DNA of 64,000 bases. Source: Mycobacterium marinum. Lineage in GTDB: Bacteria; Actinomycetota; Actinomycetes; Mycobacteriales; Mycobacteriaceae. Shown here piece by piece: positions 25,045-32,491 of this stretch (within the stretch, counting starts at the first letter, position 1; each line of letters opens with the position of its first letter). Both the position numbers and the translations under genes were made by a program. The DNA lies in contig NZ_CP024190.1 in assembly GCF_003391395.1 (NCBI RefSeq), forward strand, positions 5,518,001 to 5,582,000. The letters run 5' to 3'. The notes below the pieces were generated by a model, which did no database searches, was not told the origin of the DNA, and worked only from the letters and a program-made list of their open reading frames with translations.

Positions 25045-25809
25045 ATGGTGGACTTGGAATTTGATGAGCTCGACACCGGGCTAGCCGTACTGACCATCGA
25101 TCGCCCCCACGCGCGCAATGCCATCGGTTTGGAGACCATGGCACAGCTGCAGGATGCGCTCGACGCGGCAGCGGGAGCACAGGCCCTGGTGATCAAGGGC
25201 GCCGGCGATCGAGCTTTCGTCTCCGGCGGCGACCTCAAGGAATTGAGCGCGCTGCGCACCCTGGAAGACGCCTCGGCGATGGCGAAGCGGATGCGGTCCA
25301 TCTGCGATCAGATCGCCGCGTTTCCGGCACCGGTGATCGCCGCCCTCAACGGACACGCATTCGGGGGTGGAGCCGAGGTCGCCGTCGCGGCCGATATCCG
25401 GGTGGCCGCCGACGATATCAAGATCGCCTTCAATCAGGTGCTGCTGGAGATCATGCCGGCGTGGGGCGGCGCCGAGCGGTTGGCCGCGGTGGTCGGCAAG
25501 AGCAAGGCGCTGCTGTTGGCGGGCAGTGGGATTGCACTCGATGCCGTTGAGGCCGAGCGAATTGGCTTGGTGGATCTGGTGTTCCCGCGTGCGTCCTTCG
25601 ACTCGACCGACGGCGGCTGGCGGTCGCTGGCCAGATCGCTGGCACGGCGTCCGGCGGCCGAGGTCAAACGCGTAATCAACGGAACTTCACCAGATGAGGC
25701 GATAGCGTCCTTTGCCCGGCTATGGGTTGAGGATGCGCACTGGCAAGCCGCAGAGCGGGTGATGAACCGTACCCCCAACCGTGGACCGGGAGCCGAAGGA
25801 GCGACATGA
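25045..25809 (+). CDS. Crotonase-family protein (enoyl-CoA hydratase/isomerase-like)
   Basis: A 254-residue crotonase-fold protein binding acyl-CoA. The oxyanion-hole region RAFVSGGDLKELSAL and GHAFGGGAEVAVAADIRVA are present. The first catalytic glutamate of hydratases is kept (the Glu of GGGAEV), but the position of the second, 20 residues on, is Gln (AFNQVLLEIMP). It is therefore probably not a classical enoyl-CoA hydratase; isomerase, hydrolase or lyase activity is possible. The ATG at 25045 follows AGGAG; a TTG-initiated longer form is rejected. The stop overlaps the start of the secreted protein gene at 25806. Confidence 0.85.
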   Translation: MVDLEFDELDTGLAVLTIDRPHARNAIGLETMAQLQDALDAAAGAQALVIKGAGDRAFVSGGDLKELSALRTLEDASAMAKRMRSICDQIAAFPAPVIAALNGHAFGGGAEVAVAADIRVAADDIKIAFNQVLLEIMPAWGGAERLAAVVGKSKALLLAGSGIALDAVEAERIGLVDLVFPRASFDSTDGGWRSLARSLARRPAAEVKRVINGTSPDEAIASFARLWVEDAHWQAAERVMNRTPNRGPGAEGAT

Positions 25810-26237
25810 CCAGCAACAGGCAACCGGTCCTGCGATCAGTTACGGTCGCCGCGATTGCAACCATGACTGGTGCGCTTGCCGGCGCGCCCAAGTCATACGC
25901 GGACGACCCGCCCATGCATCAGGTCACCTACACCGTCTCCGCCAAGAGCCCCATCTACGCCGACATCTATTACGGGGACCAAGACCCCGCAGTCTTCTCC
26001 GACTACAGCCACAACAACTATCAGTTCACCCCGAACATCCAGGCCGATATCGCACCAGGGAAGCCGTGGACCATGCAGGTCATGCTGGCCAACCCCGACC
26101 AATGGGCGGTGGTCACCGCGAGCACCGGCAGGCAACAGGGCACGCCGCAGTTTCACTGCGACCTGACGGTGGACGGGGTGGTCAAGGTCTCCAAAGACGG
26201 ACCCCGCGGCGTCCTCTGTTCGCTACGAATCTGGTGA
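25806..26237 (+). CDS. Secreted protein, MmpS-like beta-sandwich
   Basis: A 143-residue exported protein. A signal peptide (SVTVAAIATMTGALAGAPKSYA, cut near residue 33) precedes a mature domain starting DDPPMHQVTYTVSAKSPIYADIYYGDQDPAVFSDYS. The V-x-Y-x-V...A-x-I-x-Y-x-D pattern, and a Cys pair (HCDLTV, LCSLRI), resemble the soluble domain of MmpS-type or related secreted mycobacterial proteins; this family link is tentative. The ATG overlaps the crotonase stop (ATGA, 25806-25809), so the two are coupled. The stop is 3 bp from the convergent TetR gene. Confidence 0.7.
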   Translation: MTSNRQPVLRSVTVAAIATMTGALAGAPKSYADDPPMHQVTYTVSAKSPIYADIYYGDQDPAVFSDYSHNNYQFTPNIQADIAPGKPWTMQVMLANPDQWAVVTASTGRQQGTPQFHCDLTVDGVVKVSKDGPRGVLCSLRIW

Positions 26238-26239
26238 AC

Positions 26240-26824
26240 CTAGGGCTCGCCCTCTAACCGGCGCAGGTAGCTTTCCACCAACTCGATCGTTTCGGCGTGA
26301 CCACCAGACATGCCAAGTGCCTTCTCCAGCACCAGAAAGCGCGACAGGCTGGCCATCAGAACCGTCCACACCACCGGCGGAACGTCCTGGCTGTCCACGC
26401 CGTAGCGCTGCAGTGCCGCGGTGATCACCCGTCGCTGTTCATCACGGAACCGCTCCGCGTAGTGGGCGATTTCGGCCCGCAACGCCTTGCGGTGATTGGC
26501 CAAGGCCATGAACTCCATCGAAATACGCGCAAAGGCCGGATCGCTGCCCAGTCTCCACAACGCCCACAGCGGTTTCGGTGACTGCAGCGCTTGGGCCTGC
26601 GCACGCAGACCCGCTTCGGCGCGGCGGCGGAACAGCTCGAGGAACAGCTCCTCCATCGTGCGGAAATAATAGTGCACCAGCTGGGGCTTGAGTCCGGCCT
26701 CACTCGCCACCCGGCGCGACGTCACCGCCGCGTAGCCCTCTTCGATCATGAGTTGTTCGGCCGTGTCGAGGAGCACGCCACGATTCTTCGCGTCAGGCGC
26801 CCCGATCCGACGGGCCGATGTCAT
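26240..26824 (-). CDS. TetR-family regulator, candidate controller of the island
   Basis: A 194-residue TetR protein. The helix-turn-helix is AAVTSRRVASEAGLKPQLVHYYF (residues about 32-54) after NRGVLLDTAEQLMIEEGY. The C-terminal domain is helical and unassigned. The ATG at 26824 gives the normal N-terminus; a GTG 14 codons upstream exists. It is divergent from a P450 gene, and GGAAAT-GGG-ATTCTC (26934-26948), a copy of the island palindrome, lies in the shared gap. As TetR regulators usually bind their own promoter region, this protein is the best local candidate for binding the palindrome found before the other catabolic operons. That link is inference. Confidence 0.88.
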   Translation of the reverse strand: MTSARRIGAPDAKNRGVLLDTAEQLMIEEGYAAVTSRRVASEAGLKPQLVHYYFRTMEELFLELFRRRAEAGLRAQAQALQSPKPLWALWRLGSDPAFARISMEFMALANHRKALRAEIAHYAERFRDEQRRVITAALQRYGVDSQDVPPVVWTVLMASLSRFLVLEKALGMSGGHAETIELVESYLRRLEGEP

Positions 26825-26933
26825 GCCTTTGCTCCGTACTCTCCACAAAACCGGACGGCTCGCCACGATCGTATCGCCGCGCGCGCCCTTGACCGTGACA
26901 TTACCGCCATGCTAAGCAGGTGCTCAGCGCAGC

Positions 26934-26948
26934 GGAAATGGGATTCTC
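26934..26948. promoter_or_regulatory. Island operator, degenerate copy (TetR / P450 gap)
   Basis: GGAAAT-GGG-ATTCTC, 10 of 12 defined positions, with a perfect right half. It is 36 bp upstream of the P450 start at 26985 and 109 bp from the TetR start, in the gap shared by both. Confidence 0.5.
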
Positions 26949-26984
26949 CGGCGGCGCCAGCCGGTCATGGGAGGCACGCACGCA

Positions 26985-28259
26985 ATGAGCAGCTACGAAT
27001 CCATCGACTTCTTCACTGACCCGTCCCTGATCCCGGACCCACATCCCTACTTCGACTACCTGCGACGCCAAAGCCCGGTACTGCGGCTACCCCAGTACGG
27101 CGTCGTCGCGGTCACCGGTTACGAGGAGGCGACCGCGGTATACAAGGACACCGACTCCTTTTCCAACTGCGTCGCGCTCGGTGGCCCGTTCCCGCCGCTG
27201 CCCTTTACACCCAACGGTGACGACGTCAACGCCCAGATCGACGCCCATCGCGAACAGTTTCCGATGTACGAGCACATGGTCACCATGGACCCACCGGAGC
27301 ACAGTCGGGCGCGGTCGATTCTGAGCCGGCTACTGACCCCCAGCCGGCTCAAACAGAACGAAGAGTTCATGTGGAGGCTGGCCGATCGCCAGCTTGATGA
27401 ATTTCTCGGCGCCGGCGAATGCGAGTTCATCAGTGAGTACGCCAAGCCCTTTGCCACTTTGGTGATCGCCGACCTGCTCGGCGTACCCGAGGACGACCGC
27501 AAGGGCTTCCGCGTTGTGCTGGGCGCCGACCGGATGGGTCGAGTCGGCGCACTCGACCATGAATCGGTGGGCGTCAACCCACTGCAGTGGCTCGACGACA
27601 AGTTCAGTGCCTACATCGAGGACCGGCGGCGCCAACCGCGCAACGACGTATTGACAGCGTTGGCCACCGCGACCTACCCGGACGGTTCGACGCCGGAGGT
27701 CATCGACGTGGTTCGATCGGCCACCTTCCTGTTCGCGGCCGGTCAGGAAACCACCGCCAAGCTGTTGACCGCCGCCATGCGGGTACTCGGCGACCGGCCG
27801 GACATCCAGCGACAGCTACGCGAAAACCGCAGCCTCATAACAAACTTCATCGAGGAATCATTGCGGATGGATAGCCCCGTCAAGAGCGACTCGCGGCTGG
27901 CCCGCAAGAGAACCACAGTGGGTGGGCTCGATATCGCCGCCGGCACCGTCGTGATGGTATTGCCCGGCGCGGCCAACCGCGACCCACGCCGGTTCGAGGA
28001 CCCCCATGAATTTCGTTTGGATCGCCCGAATGTTCGCGAGCACATGGCTTTCGCGCGCGGAGTGCACTCCTGCCCGGGAGGGCCACTGGCACGCGTGGAG
28101 GGTCGTGTCTCCCTGGAGCGCATTCTGGACCGGATGCTCGACATCGCCATCAACGAAGACCGGCACGGCCCCGCCGAAGACCGTCGGTATACCTACGAGC
28201 CGACCTACATACTGCGTGGACTCACCGAACTCCACATCACTTTCACTCCCGCGGGCTAG
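26985..28259 (+). CDS. Cytochrome P450 (first)
   Basis: A 424-residue soluble bacterial P450. The I-helix oxygen-binding motif is FLFAAGQETTAK (about residue 250), the K-helix motif is FIEESLRMDSP (Glu-x-x-Arg), and the haem loop is FARGVHSCPGGPLAR with the cysteine ligand near residue 357. MDPPEHSRARSILSRLL in helix C is typical. It inserts oxygen into a hydrophobic substrate using electrons from a ferredoxin and reductase. The ATG at 26985 follows GGGAGG; an ATG six codons earlier is less well placed. No ferredoxin is adjacent; the nearest are at 47938 and 62331. The CYP family cannot be assigned with certainty. Confidence 0.92.
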   Translation: MSSYESIDFFTDPSLIPDPHPYFDYLRRQSPVLRLPQYGVVAVTGYEEATAVYKDTDSFSNCVALGGPFPPLPFTPNGDDVNAQIDAHREQFPMYEHMVTMDPPEHSRARSILSRLLTPSRLKQNEEFMWRLADRQLDEFLGAGECEFISEYAKPFATLVIADLLGVPEDDRKGFRVVLGADRMGRVGALDHESVGVNPLQWLDDKFSAYIEDRRRQPRNDVLTALATATYPDGSTPEVIDVVRSATFLFAAGQETTAKLLTAAMRVLGDRPDIQRQLRENRSLITNFIEESLRMDSPVKSDSRLARKRTTVGGLDIAAGTVVMVLPGAANRDPRRFEDPHEFRLDRPNVREHMAFARGVHSCPGGPLARVEGRVSLERILDRMLDIAINEDRHGPAEDRRYTYEPTYILRGLTELHITFTPAG

Positions 28260-28277
28260 CGCTCGATTCCGTCCGGG

Positions 28278-28568
28278 CTACCCGAGCGCCAGCCCTACGG
28301 CGTAGCTCCCGAACAGGCTGATGCCGATCAGAATCACCCACGCGTCGGTCAGCCGGCGCAGCAGTTTCGGGGACTGACGCACCTCCATGAACTCCCGAAA
28401 AATGATGCGCACCTTGACAAGGGCGATCACGATCACGCTTGCCGTGAGCACCCTGCTGGGGCTTGGCGATCCGGGGTCGATGTAGCGGTCCATCCACAGA
28501 TAGGTCAGCGTGAGCGACGCCAGAATCACCCAGACGACCAACAGCCTGGTATTGAATTTCTGCCCCAC
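28278..28568 (-). CDS. Cytochrome c oxidase subunit IV-like membrane protein
   Basis: A 96-residue protein with three hydrophobic segments (LLVVWVILASLTLTYLW, VLTASVIVIALVKVRIIF, DAWVILIGISLFGSYAVGLAL). The VKVRIIFREFMEVRQSP turn is a signature of the prokaryotic subunit IV/NorF-like family that accompanies subunit III. Starts with GTG 3 bp after the subunit III stop, so they are co-transcribed. No subunit I or II gene is in the window, so a complete oxidase is not encoded here. It is the last gene of a four-gene unit (30738 down to 28278). Confidence 0.8.
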   Translation of the reverse strand: MGQKFNTRLLVVWVILASLTLTYLWMDRYIDPGSPSPSRVLTASVIVIALVKVRIIFREFMEVRQSPKLLRRLTDAWVILIGISLFGSYAVGLALG

Positions 28569-28571
28569 CGA

Positions 28572-29177
28572 TCACCTCACCACGTACAGCAGCGCAAAAA
28601 TGAGCACCCAGAGGTAGTCCACGGTGTGCCAGTAGGTGGCACAGGTTTCCACCAGCTCCTGGATTCGCCGCGATCTCGTTGCCGGACCACGTAGTTCAAA
28701 CACGATGATGCCCAGGACTACGAAGCCGATCATTAGGTGGACAAAGTGGATTCCAGTGAGAAAGTAGTAGTACGTGAAGAAATCGCTGCCGGCCAGTCCG
28801 TTTCCCAGCGGGGCCGCTTTGGCCCACTCGGCCACCTTGGACACCATGAACACCAGACCGAGACACGCCGTGAGCAAGACGTCCCGCAACCCCCGTCGGT
28901 ATGCGCCGGCCCGAGCCGCCTGAACGCATCGCGCTACCGACCACGAACTGAGCAACAACACCAGGGTGTTGAAGGTGCCGATCCGCAGGTCCAGCTGCGC
29001 CTGGGCGCTCGAGAACAGTTCAGGACTTCGCCCCCGATTGAACAGGTAGAACCCGAAATACGCCGTGAATACCAGCGTTTCGAACAGTACAAACGCCCAC
29101 ATGTCGGGCTGGCCCGGCACGAACGTGGGTTGCCTGTCCGCATCCTGCCGGGTGCCGGTACCGGAAAGCTCGGTCAT
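28572..29177 (-). CDS. Cytochrome c oxidase subunit III-like protein (NorE-type)
   Basis: A 201-residue haem-copper oxidase subunit III-family membrane protein with about five segments. Landmarks are PDMWAFVLFETLVFTAYFGFYLF, the helix NTLVLLLSSWSVARCVQAARA, FFTYYYFLTGIHFVHLMIGF and the C-terminal TYWHTVDYLWVLIFALLYVVR with the family Trp-His. It is shorter than canonical CoxC and resembles NorE/CoxIII-like proteins found without an adjacent subunit I. It is encoded between a subunit IV-like gene and two paralogous multi-pass proteins with 2-3 bp gaps. Its role is unknown; it may support a membrane oxidase or act in a separate complex. Confidence 0.88.
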   Translation of the reverse strand: MTELSGTGTRQDADRQPTFVPGQPDMWAFVLFETLVFTAYFGFYLFNRGRSPELFSSAQAQLDLRIGTFNTLVLLLSSWSVARCVQAARAGAYRRGLRDVLLTACLGLVFMVSKVAEWAKAAPLGNGLAGSDFFTYYYFLTGIHFVHLMIGFVVLGIIVFELRGPATRSRRIQELVETCATYWHTVDYLWVLIFALLYVVR

Positions 29178-29179
29178 CG

Positions 29180-29986
29180 CTACGCCGGCTCTCGCACCGG
29201 GAGATCCGGCAGCGGCCCGGTGCCGAAGTCCTCACGCTGGATCATCCGCCTCAGCAGAACGATGAAAACCCCGGTATAGATACCGAATACCACCATGTCG
29301 AGCCACCAGGCAATCTGACCGTTCCACGCCAATACCCCGCCGCGGAAGATCCACGCCGGCGACACAACGATCTCGGTGAGTGCATTGCACAGGTTGAGAT
29401 ATCCGAACCACTTTGGGAACACCCGGTTGCGGTCGATGAGAATCGCCAGCATCCACACCAGCGAGCCGATCAGGAACACGCCCATGGTGCCCACGAACGA
29501 TAGGAAGGCGAAGTCGTAGATCCAGTGGATCAGCCTCGGGTCACGGCCGGGGCGCATCGCTGCGACCGTCAGCGCGATGCACATCAGCAGCATGCCCGGG
29601 ATCGCGCTGAGCGAGTACAGGATCAGGTAGGAATACGTGAACGCCCGGCTGATGGACATCCGGCGCATCGAATAGGCGATCAGGGCGTTGCTCATCGTCG
29701 TCATGGCGGTGATGACGAACATCACGGCAAACCCGGCCAGGATCCCAAAGTGGTTGTCCTGGAACCACTGCGCGACCCGCGCATCATCCCACCCGGGATC
29801 CGGCGGCGGCTGGGTTCGGGTGACCAGGAAGAACACCACGAAAAAGATGTTGTAGAAGACAACCAGTGTCCCCCAGGCCAGCCACAGCTCGCGCTTCGGG
29901 TTGTGCCGACACTGCCAGACGATCCGGCGTGGCAGTGGCCCCGCGGGCCCCCCGGCTGGCGCCCCCAGCCGGTCACCGGTTGACAC
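29180..29986 (-). CDS. Multi-pass membrane protein, paralogue A
   Basis: A 268-residue protein with about seven membrane segments starting at LAWGTLVVFYNIFFVVFFLV. The start is taken as GTG at 29986, overlapping by a few bases the stop region of the upstream gene; longer upstream readings are not conserved in character. Features include HFGILAGFAVMFVITAMTTMSNALIAYSMRRM, DPRLIHWIYDFAFLSFVGTM and AWIFRGGVLAWNGQIAWWLD. It shares layout with paralogue B: a periplasmic Arg/Pro loop with an FxxDP-like region, an L-x-x-x-x-x-D-F-A-[FW] segment and a G-x-L-[AS]-W-[ND]-G turn. I recognise no named family. The close link to coxIII/IV-like genes suggests a joint complex. Confidence 0.7.
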   Translation of the reverse strand: MSTGDRLGAPAGGPAGPLPRRIVWQCRHNPKRELWLAWGTLVVFYNIFFVVFFLVTRTQPPPDPGWDDARVAQWFQDNHFGILAGFAVMFVITAMTTMSNALIAYSMRRMSISRAFTYSYLILYSLSAIPGMLLMCIALTVAAMRPGRDPRLIHWIYDFAFLSFVGTMGVFLIGSLVWMLAILIDRNRVFPKWFGYLNLCNALTEIVVSPAWIFRGGVLAWNGQIAWWLDMVVFGIYTGVFIVLLRRMIQREDFGTGPLPDLPVREPA

Positions 29987-29988
29987 CC

Positions 29989-30738
29989 TCACTGCCGGCA
30001 CTGCGCTTGTTCCCGGTAGAGGCACCGGCCCAACACCACGCCCATCACCACGATCCACACCACGATGGCAATGTTCTTCAGCCAGAACGACAACGCCCCG
30101 TCCCACGCCAGCGGACCGGTCAATGCCAGCCCAACGAATGCCGCCGGGGTCAGCGCGGCCGCGACAACGATGTTGAAATGCGCCACCCAGCGCCCCAACA
30201 CCGGATGCGCGGAGTCATCGAAGTAGATCGCCAGGGCCAGGATCACGCTCTGTCCGATGAGGAAAGGGACCACAGTGGTGAAGGTGATCCAGGCAAAGTC
30301 GTTGAGCAGCTGCGTCAGCTGCGGTTCCCGTTCCGGGCGAAAGGCGGCCAGCAGCCAACAGACGTTGGCGATGAGGAAAAGTGTTGGGCCGCCGGCCACG
30401 CAGCCGAGCATGCAGTAGGAGAAGATCGGCGTGCGATGAGCCATCCTGCGGATCTGCAACACGAGCAGGATCAGGATCGGGATGAGGCAGACGCCGAACC
30501 AGTTGAACAGGATCATGCTGTAGCGGATGCGCGGCAGGTTCGCCGGATCGCGGTAGAACGCGGCCACCCGCTCCGCGGGCATCGTCGGCGACATGGGTGG
30601 GAGGAACCCCGGAAACAAGAGGAACGCGGCTATCCAGATGACCGACGCGGCGGGCAAGGTCCACAACAGAATCAGCTCGCCGTCGGTGCGCCTGCGCACA
30701 CCCCGCGCATCCACCTGGCTTTCGCCGACCTCGCCCAC
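29989..30738 (-). CDS. Multi-pass membrane protein, paralogue B
   Basis: A 249-residue protein with about seven membrane segments, first gene of the cox-like unit, starting GTG at 30738. Landmarks are LLWTLPAASVIWIAAFLLFPGFLPP, the loop MPAERVAAFYRDPANLPRIR, LLNDFAWITFTTVVPFLIG and LTGPLAWDGALSFWLKNIAIV. The DFA[WF] and LAWDG/LAWNG segments align with paralogue A at similar spacing, so the two probably arose by duplication and could form a heterodimer. Two identical TAGCCGATCGGCTA palindromes lie 36 and 61 bp upstream, pointing to control by the divergent TetR. Confidence 0.7.
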   Translation of the reverse strand: MGEVGESQVDARGVRRRTDGELILLWTLPAASVIWIAAFLLFPGFLPPMSPTMPAERVAAFYRDPANLPRIRYSMILFNWFGVCLIPILILLVLQIRRMAHRTPIFSYCMLGCVAGGPTLFLIANVCWLLAAFRPEREPQLTQLLNDFAWITFTTVVPFLIGQSVILALAIYFDDSAHPVLGRWVAHFNIVVAAALTPAAFVGLALTGPLAWDGALSFWLKNIAIVVWIVVMGVVLGRCLYREQAQCRQ

Positions 30739-30773
30739 CGGTGACTCCTTCCCGGCCCGCTAGTCAGCGAAAC

Positions 30774-30787
30774 TAGCCGATCGGCTA
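30774..30787. promoter_or_regulatory. TetR operator, copy 1 (cox-like unit)
   Basis: TAGCCGATCGGCTA, a perfect 14-bp palindrome, 36 bp upstream of the first cox-like unit gene. An identical copy lies 25 bp away. Confidence 0.75.
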
Positions 30788-30798
30788 CTTTCGGTCAA

Positions 30799-30812
30799 TA
30801 GCCGATCGGCTA
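30799..30812. promoter_or_regulatory. TetR operator, copy 2 (TetR promoter side)
   Basis: A second identical TAGCCGATCGGCTA, 11 bp upstream of the TetR start. The 25-bp centre-to-centre spacing (about 2.4 helical turns) would place two dimers on nearby faces. Confidence 0.75.
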
Positions 30813-30822
30813 GGCTCCCGGT

Positions 30823-31407
30823 GTGGTGTCCTCCCAGTCCCGCAATCAGTTTCGTGTCATCACACGCAGCGCCGCGCAGGTGCGCATATTGGACGCCGCG
30901 CTGGGCTTGATCGCCGAGCACGGCGTAGGCGGGACCTCGCTGCAAATGATCGCCGACGCCGTCGGCGTCACCAAGGCGGCCGTCTATCACCAGTTCAAGA
31001 CCAAGGAACAGATCGTCATCGCGCTCACCGAACGCGAACTCGGTGGCCTGGAAGGGGCCTTGGAAGCCGCCGAGGCGCACGACCATCCTTCCCAGGCGCG
31101 TGAGTTGCTGCTGGATCGCGTCATCGAGTTGGCCGTCGAGCGCCGCGGCGCCGCCAGCACCCTGCAGTTCGATCCGGTCATCGTCCGGCTGTTGGCCGAG
31201 CACCAGCCGTTTCAGCGGTTCATCGAGCGGCTCTATGGCGTCCTGATTGGCGACGCGGGCCAAGACACCCGCGTGCTGGCGGCCATGTTGTCCGGCGCCA
31301 TAGCCGTCGGCGTGTTGCACCCGTTGGTCGCCGATGTCGATGACGCGACGCTGCGTACCCAGCTACGGCGCATCACCAGTCGGCTGATGGATACCGGCGA
31401 AGGCTAG
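30823..31407 (+). CDS. TetR-family repressor of the cox-like unit
   Basis: A 194-residue TetR protein with the helix-turn-helix GTSLQMIADAVGVTKAAVYHQF (residues about 37-58). The helical ligand domain includes LLDRVIELAVERRGAASTLQFDPVIVRLL. The start is GTG at 30823 or the GTG at 30826. It is divergent from the coxIII/IV-like unit, and twin perfect palindromes lie between the two starts, the classic layout of a TetR autoregulated pair. The inducer is unknown. Confidence 0.9.
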   Translation: MVSSQSRNQFRVITRSAAQVRILDAALGLIAEHGVGGTSLQMIADAVGVTKAAVYHQFKTKEQIVIALTERELGGLEGALEAAEAHDHPSQARELLLDRVIELAVERRGAASTLQFDPVIVRLLAEHQPFQRFIERLYGVLIGDAGQDTRVLAAMLSGAIAVGVLHPLVADVDDATLRTQLRRITSRLMDTGEG

Positions 31408-31606
31408 TCCGCGCTCTACGGATCGCCGTCCCCCTCACCGTCCCCGTTACCCAGCAGCTCCCCGGGGTGTTGAGTCCCACTGCCGCCCTAAATCGCCTAC
31501 GCCACAGCGCTACAGGTGAATTCGGATCCAACTAGTCCCGGTGATCAACCGGAGTCGACCGACAACCGCCGCCAACGGGAACGCCTTTTCCGGTAACGTT
31601 TCCACC
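31408..31606. other. Intergenic gap after TetR
   Basis: A 199-bp gap with no supported gene. It contains several C-rich runs (CCCCCTCACC, CCCCGTTACC) after the TetR stop, but no strong inverted repeat. A promoter for the secreted protein at 31607 must lie here. Confidence 0.35.
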
Positions 31607-31897
31607 ATGAGCAAAGTCGCTCGCTCGGTCGCCGCGACGACCTTGGTGCTCACCGGGTTCGGGCTCATCGGTGTGGGCGCCGCAGCCAGGGCCCACGCGG
31701 ACGATCCGCCCTGGCCGTTTGTGGGATACCACTGGTGTCCGGGCCAGCCGTTCGACCCGGCCTGGGGACCGCAATGGGATCCCACCACTTGCCATGACGC
31801 TCATCACCGCGACATGGACGGCACGCTGCACGACCGCGACTACTTCGGGCCGAGCCCCTTCCAAGATTGGCCCGAGATCCCGAACATGCTGCCCTAG
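31607..31897 (+). CDS. Small secreted hypothetical protein
   Basis: A 96-residue exported protein. The signal peptide (SKVARSVAATTLVLTGFGLIGVGAAARAHA, residues 2-31) is followed by a short mature region rich in Trp, Pro and His (DDPPWPFVGYHWCPGQPFDP and TTCHDAHHRDMDGT), with one Cys pair. The ATG at 31607 is chosen over an upstream start so that the signal peptide sits at the N-terminus. Similar small 'DDPPWPxxGYHWCPGQ' proteins occur in several mycobacteria (recalled), function unknown. The HHRD region could bind metal; this is speculative. Confidence 0.7.
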   Translation: MSKVARSVAATTLVLTGFGLIGVGAAARAHADDPPWPFVGYHWCPGQPFDPAWGPQWDPTTCHDAHHRDMDGTLHDRDYFGPSPFQDWPEIPNMLP

Positions 31898-31923
31898 CTT
31901 CGGCCGTGCGCCGGTCGCACGGA

Positions 31924-32340
31924 TTAGGTGTCGCCGCGCTCCCAGGCTTGTCTGCCGTCGTGGGCAACACACACCAGGAACAGCCCGTCTGGCGCTTGCG
32001 CAACGTAATACTCCGGGAAATCGGTACACGAGGAGTTCTCGTCCTTGATGCCGGCCATTGGCGGCGACCGAAACCACCGGGGCTCATATCTTCTGGGCGA
32101 GCCGCAAAACATCAGCCGCCCCGGCTGCGTGGCGAACGACACGTAGTAGTCGGCAGTCCCGAATACGTAGTAGGTGGTGCTGTCACACGGCGCACCGAGC
32201 ACAACGTGCGGCCTGATACCTGGTGTGCAATCCGGGTAGTCGCACGTGCTCGGCTCGGCGACGGCCAACGGCGCCACCGGCAGGCCCGCCCACATTGCTG
32301 AACCCAGCACTGCGGCGACCGATGCCACAATGAATCGCAC
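31924..32340 (-). CDS. Secreted hypothetical protein with six cysteines
   Basis: A 138-residue exported protein starting from GTG at 32340 (FIVASVAAVLGSAMWAG signal core, cut near AVA at about residue 27). A start further upstream in the same frame is possible. The mature domain holds an even number of cysteines (STCDYPDC, APCDSTTYY, LMFCGSP, SSCTDF, FLVCVAHD), fitting disulfide bonding. No named family is recognised. It is convergent with the small secreted gene at 31607 and divergent from Mas pair 2. Confidence 0.65.
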   Translation of the reverse strand: MRFIVASVAAVLGSAMWAGLPVAPLAVAEPSTCDYPDCTPGIRPHVVLGAPCDSTTYYVFGTADYYVSFATQPGRLMFCGSPRRYEPRWFRSPPMAGIKDENSSCTDFPEYYVAQAPDGLFLVCVAHDGRQAWERGDT

Positions 32341-32392
32341 AAAATCACTTTGCCACAGCGGCGACTGAATTTGGGAAGGAAATTCTGTTTCA

Positions 32393-32466
32393 CGGAGAGC
32401 CACTGATTCACCGGCGGTAGCAATCGCTCCAGACCTCTTATTTGCCAGTGATAATGTGGCTCTCCG
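32393..32466. repeat. Spaced 11-bp inverted repeat upstream of Mas pair 2
   Basis: CGGAGAGCCAC at 32393-32403 and its exact reverse complement GTGGCTCTCCG at 32456-32466, 52 bp apart. The right arm lies 25 bp upstream of the Mas start at 32492. It may be a regulator site for the divergent gap or a folded 5' leader. Confidence 0.5.
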
Positions 32467-32479
32467 ATAGGTGCGGACC

Positions 32480-32491
32480 AGGAGGTGATCC
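32480..32491 (+). promoter_or_regulatory. Unusually long Shine-Dalgarno sequence
   Basis: AGGAGGTGATCC directly precedes the ATG at 32492 and complements the 3' end of 16S rRNA over about 12 bases. This is much longer than the sites seen at neighbouring genes. The very short spacing is unusual. Confidence 0.6.
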
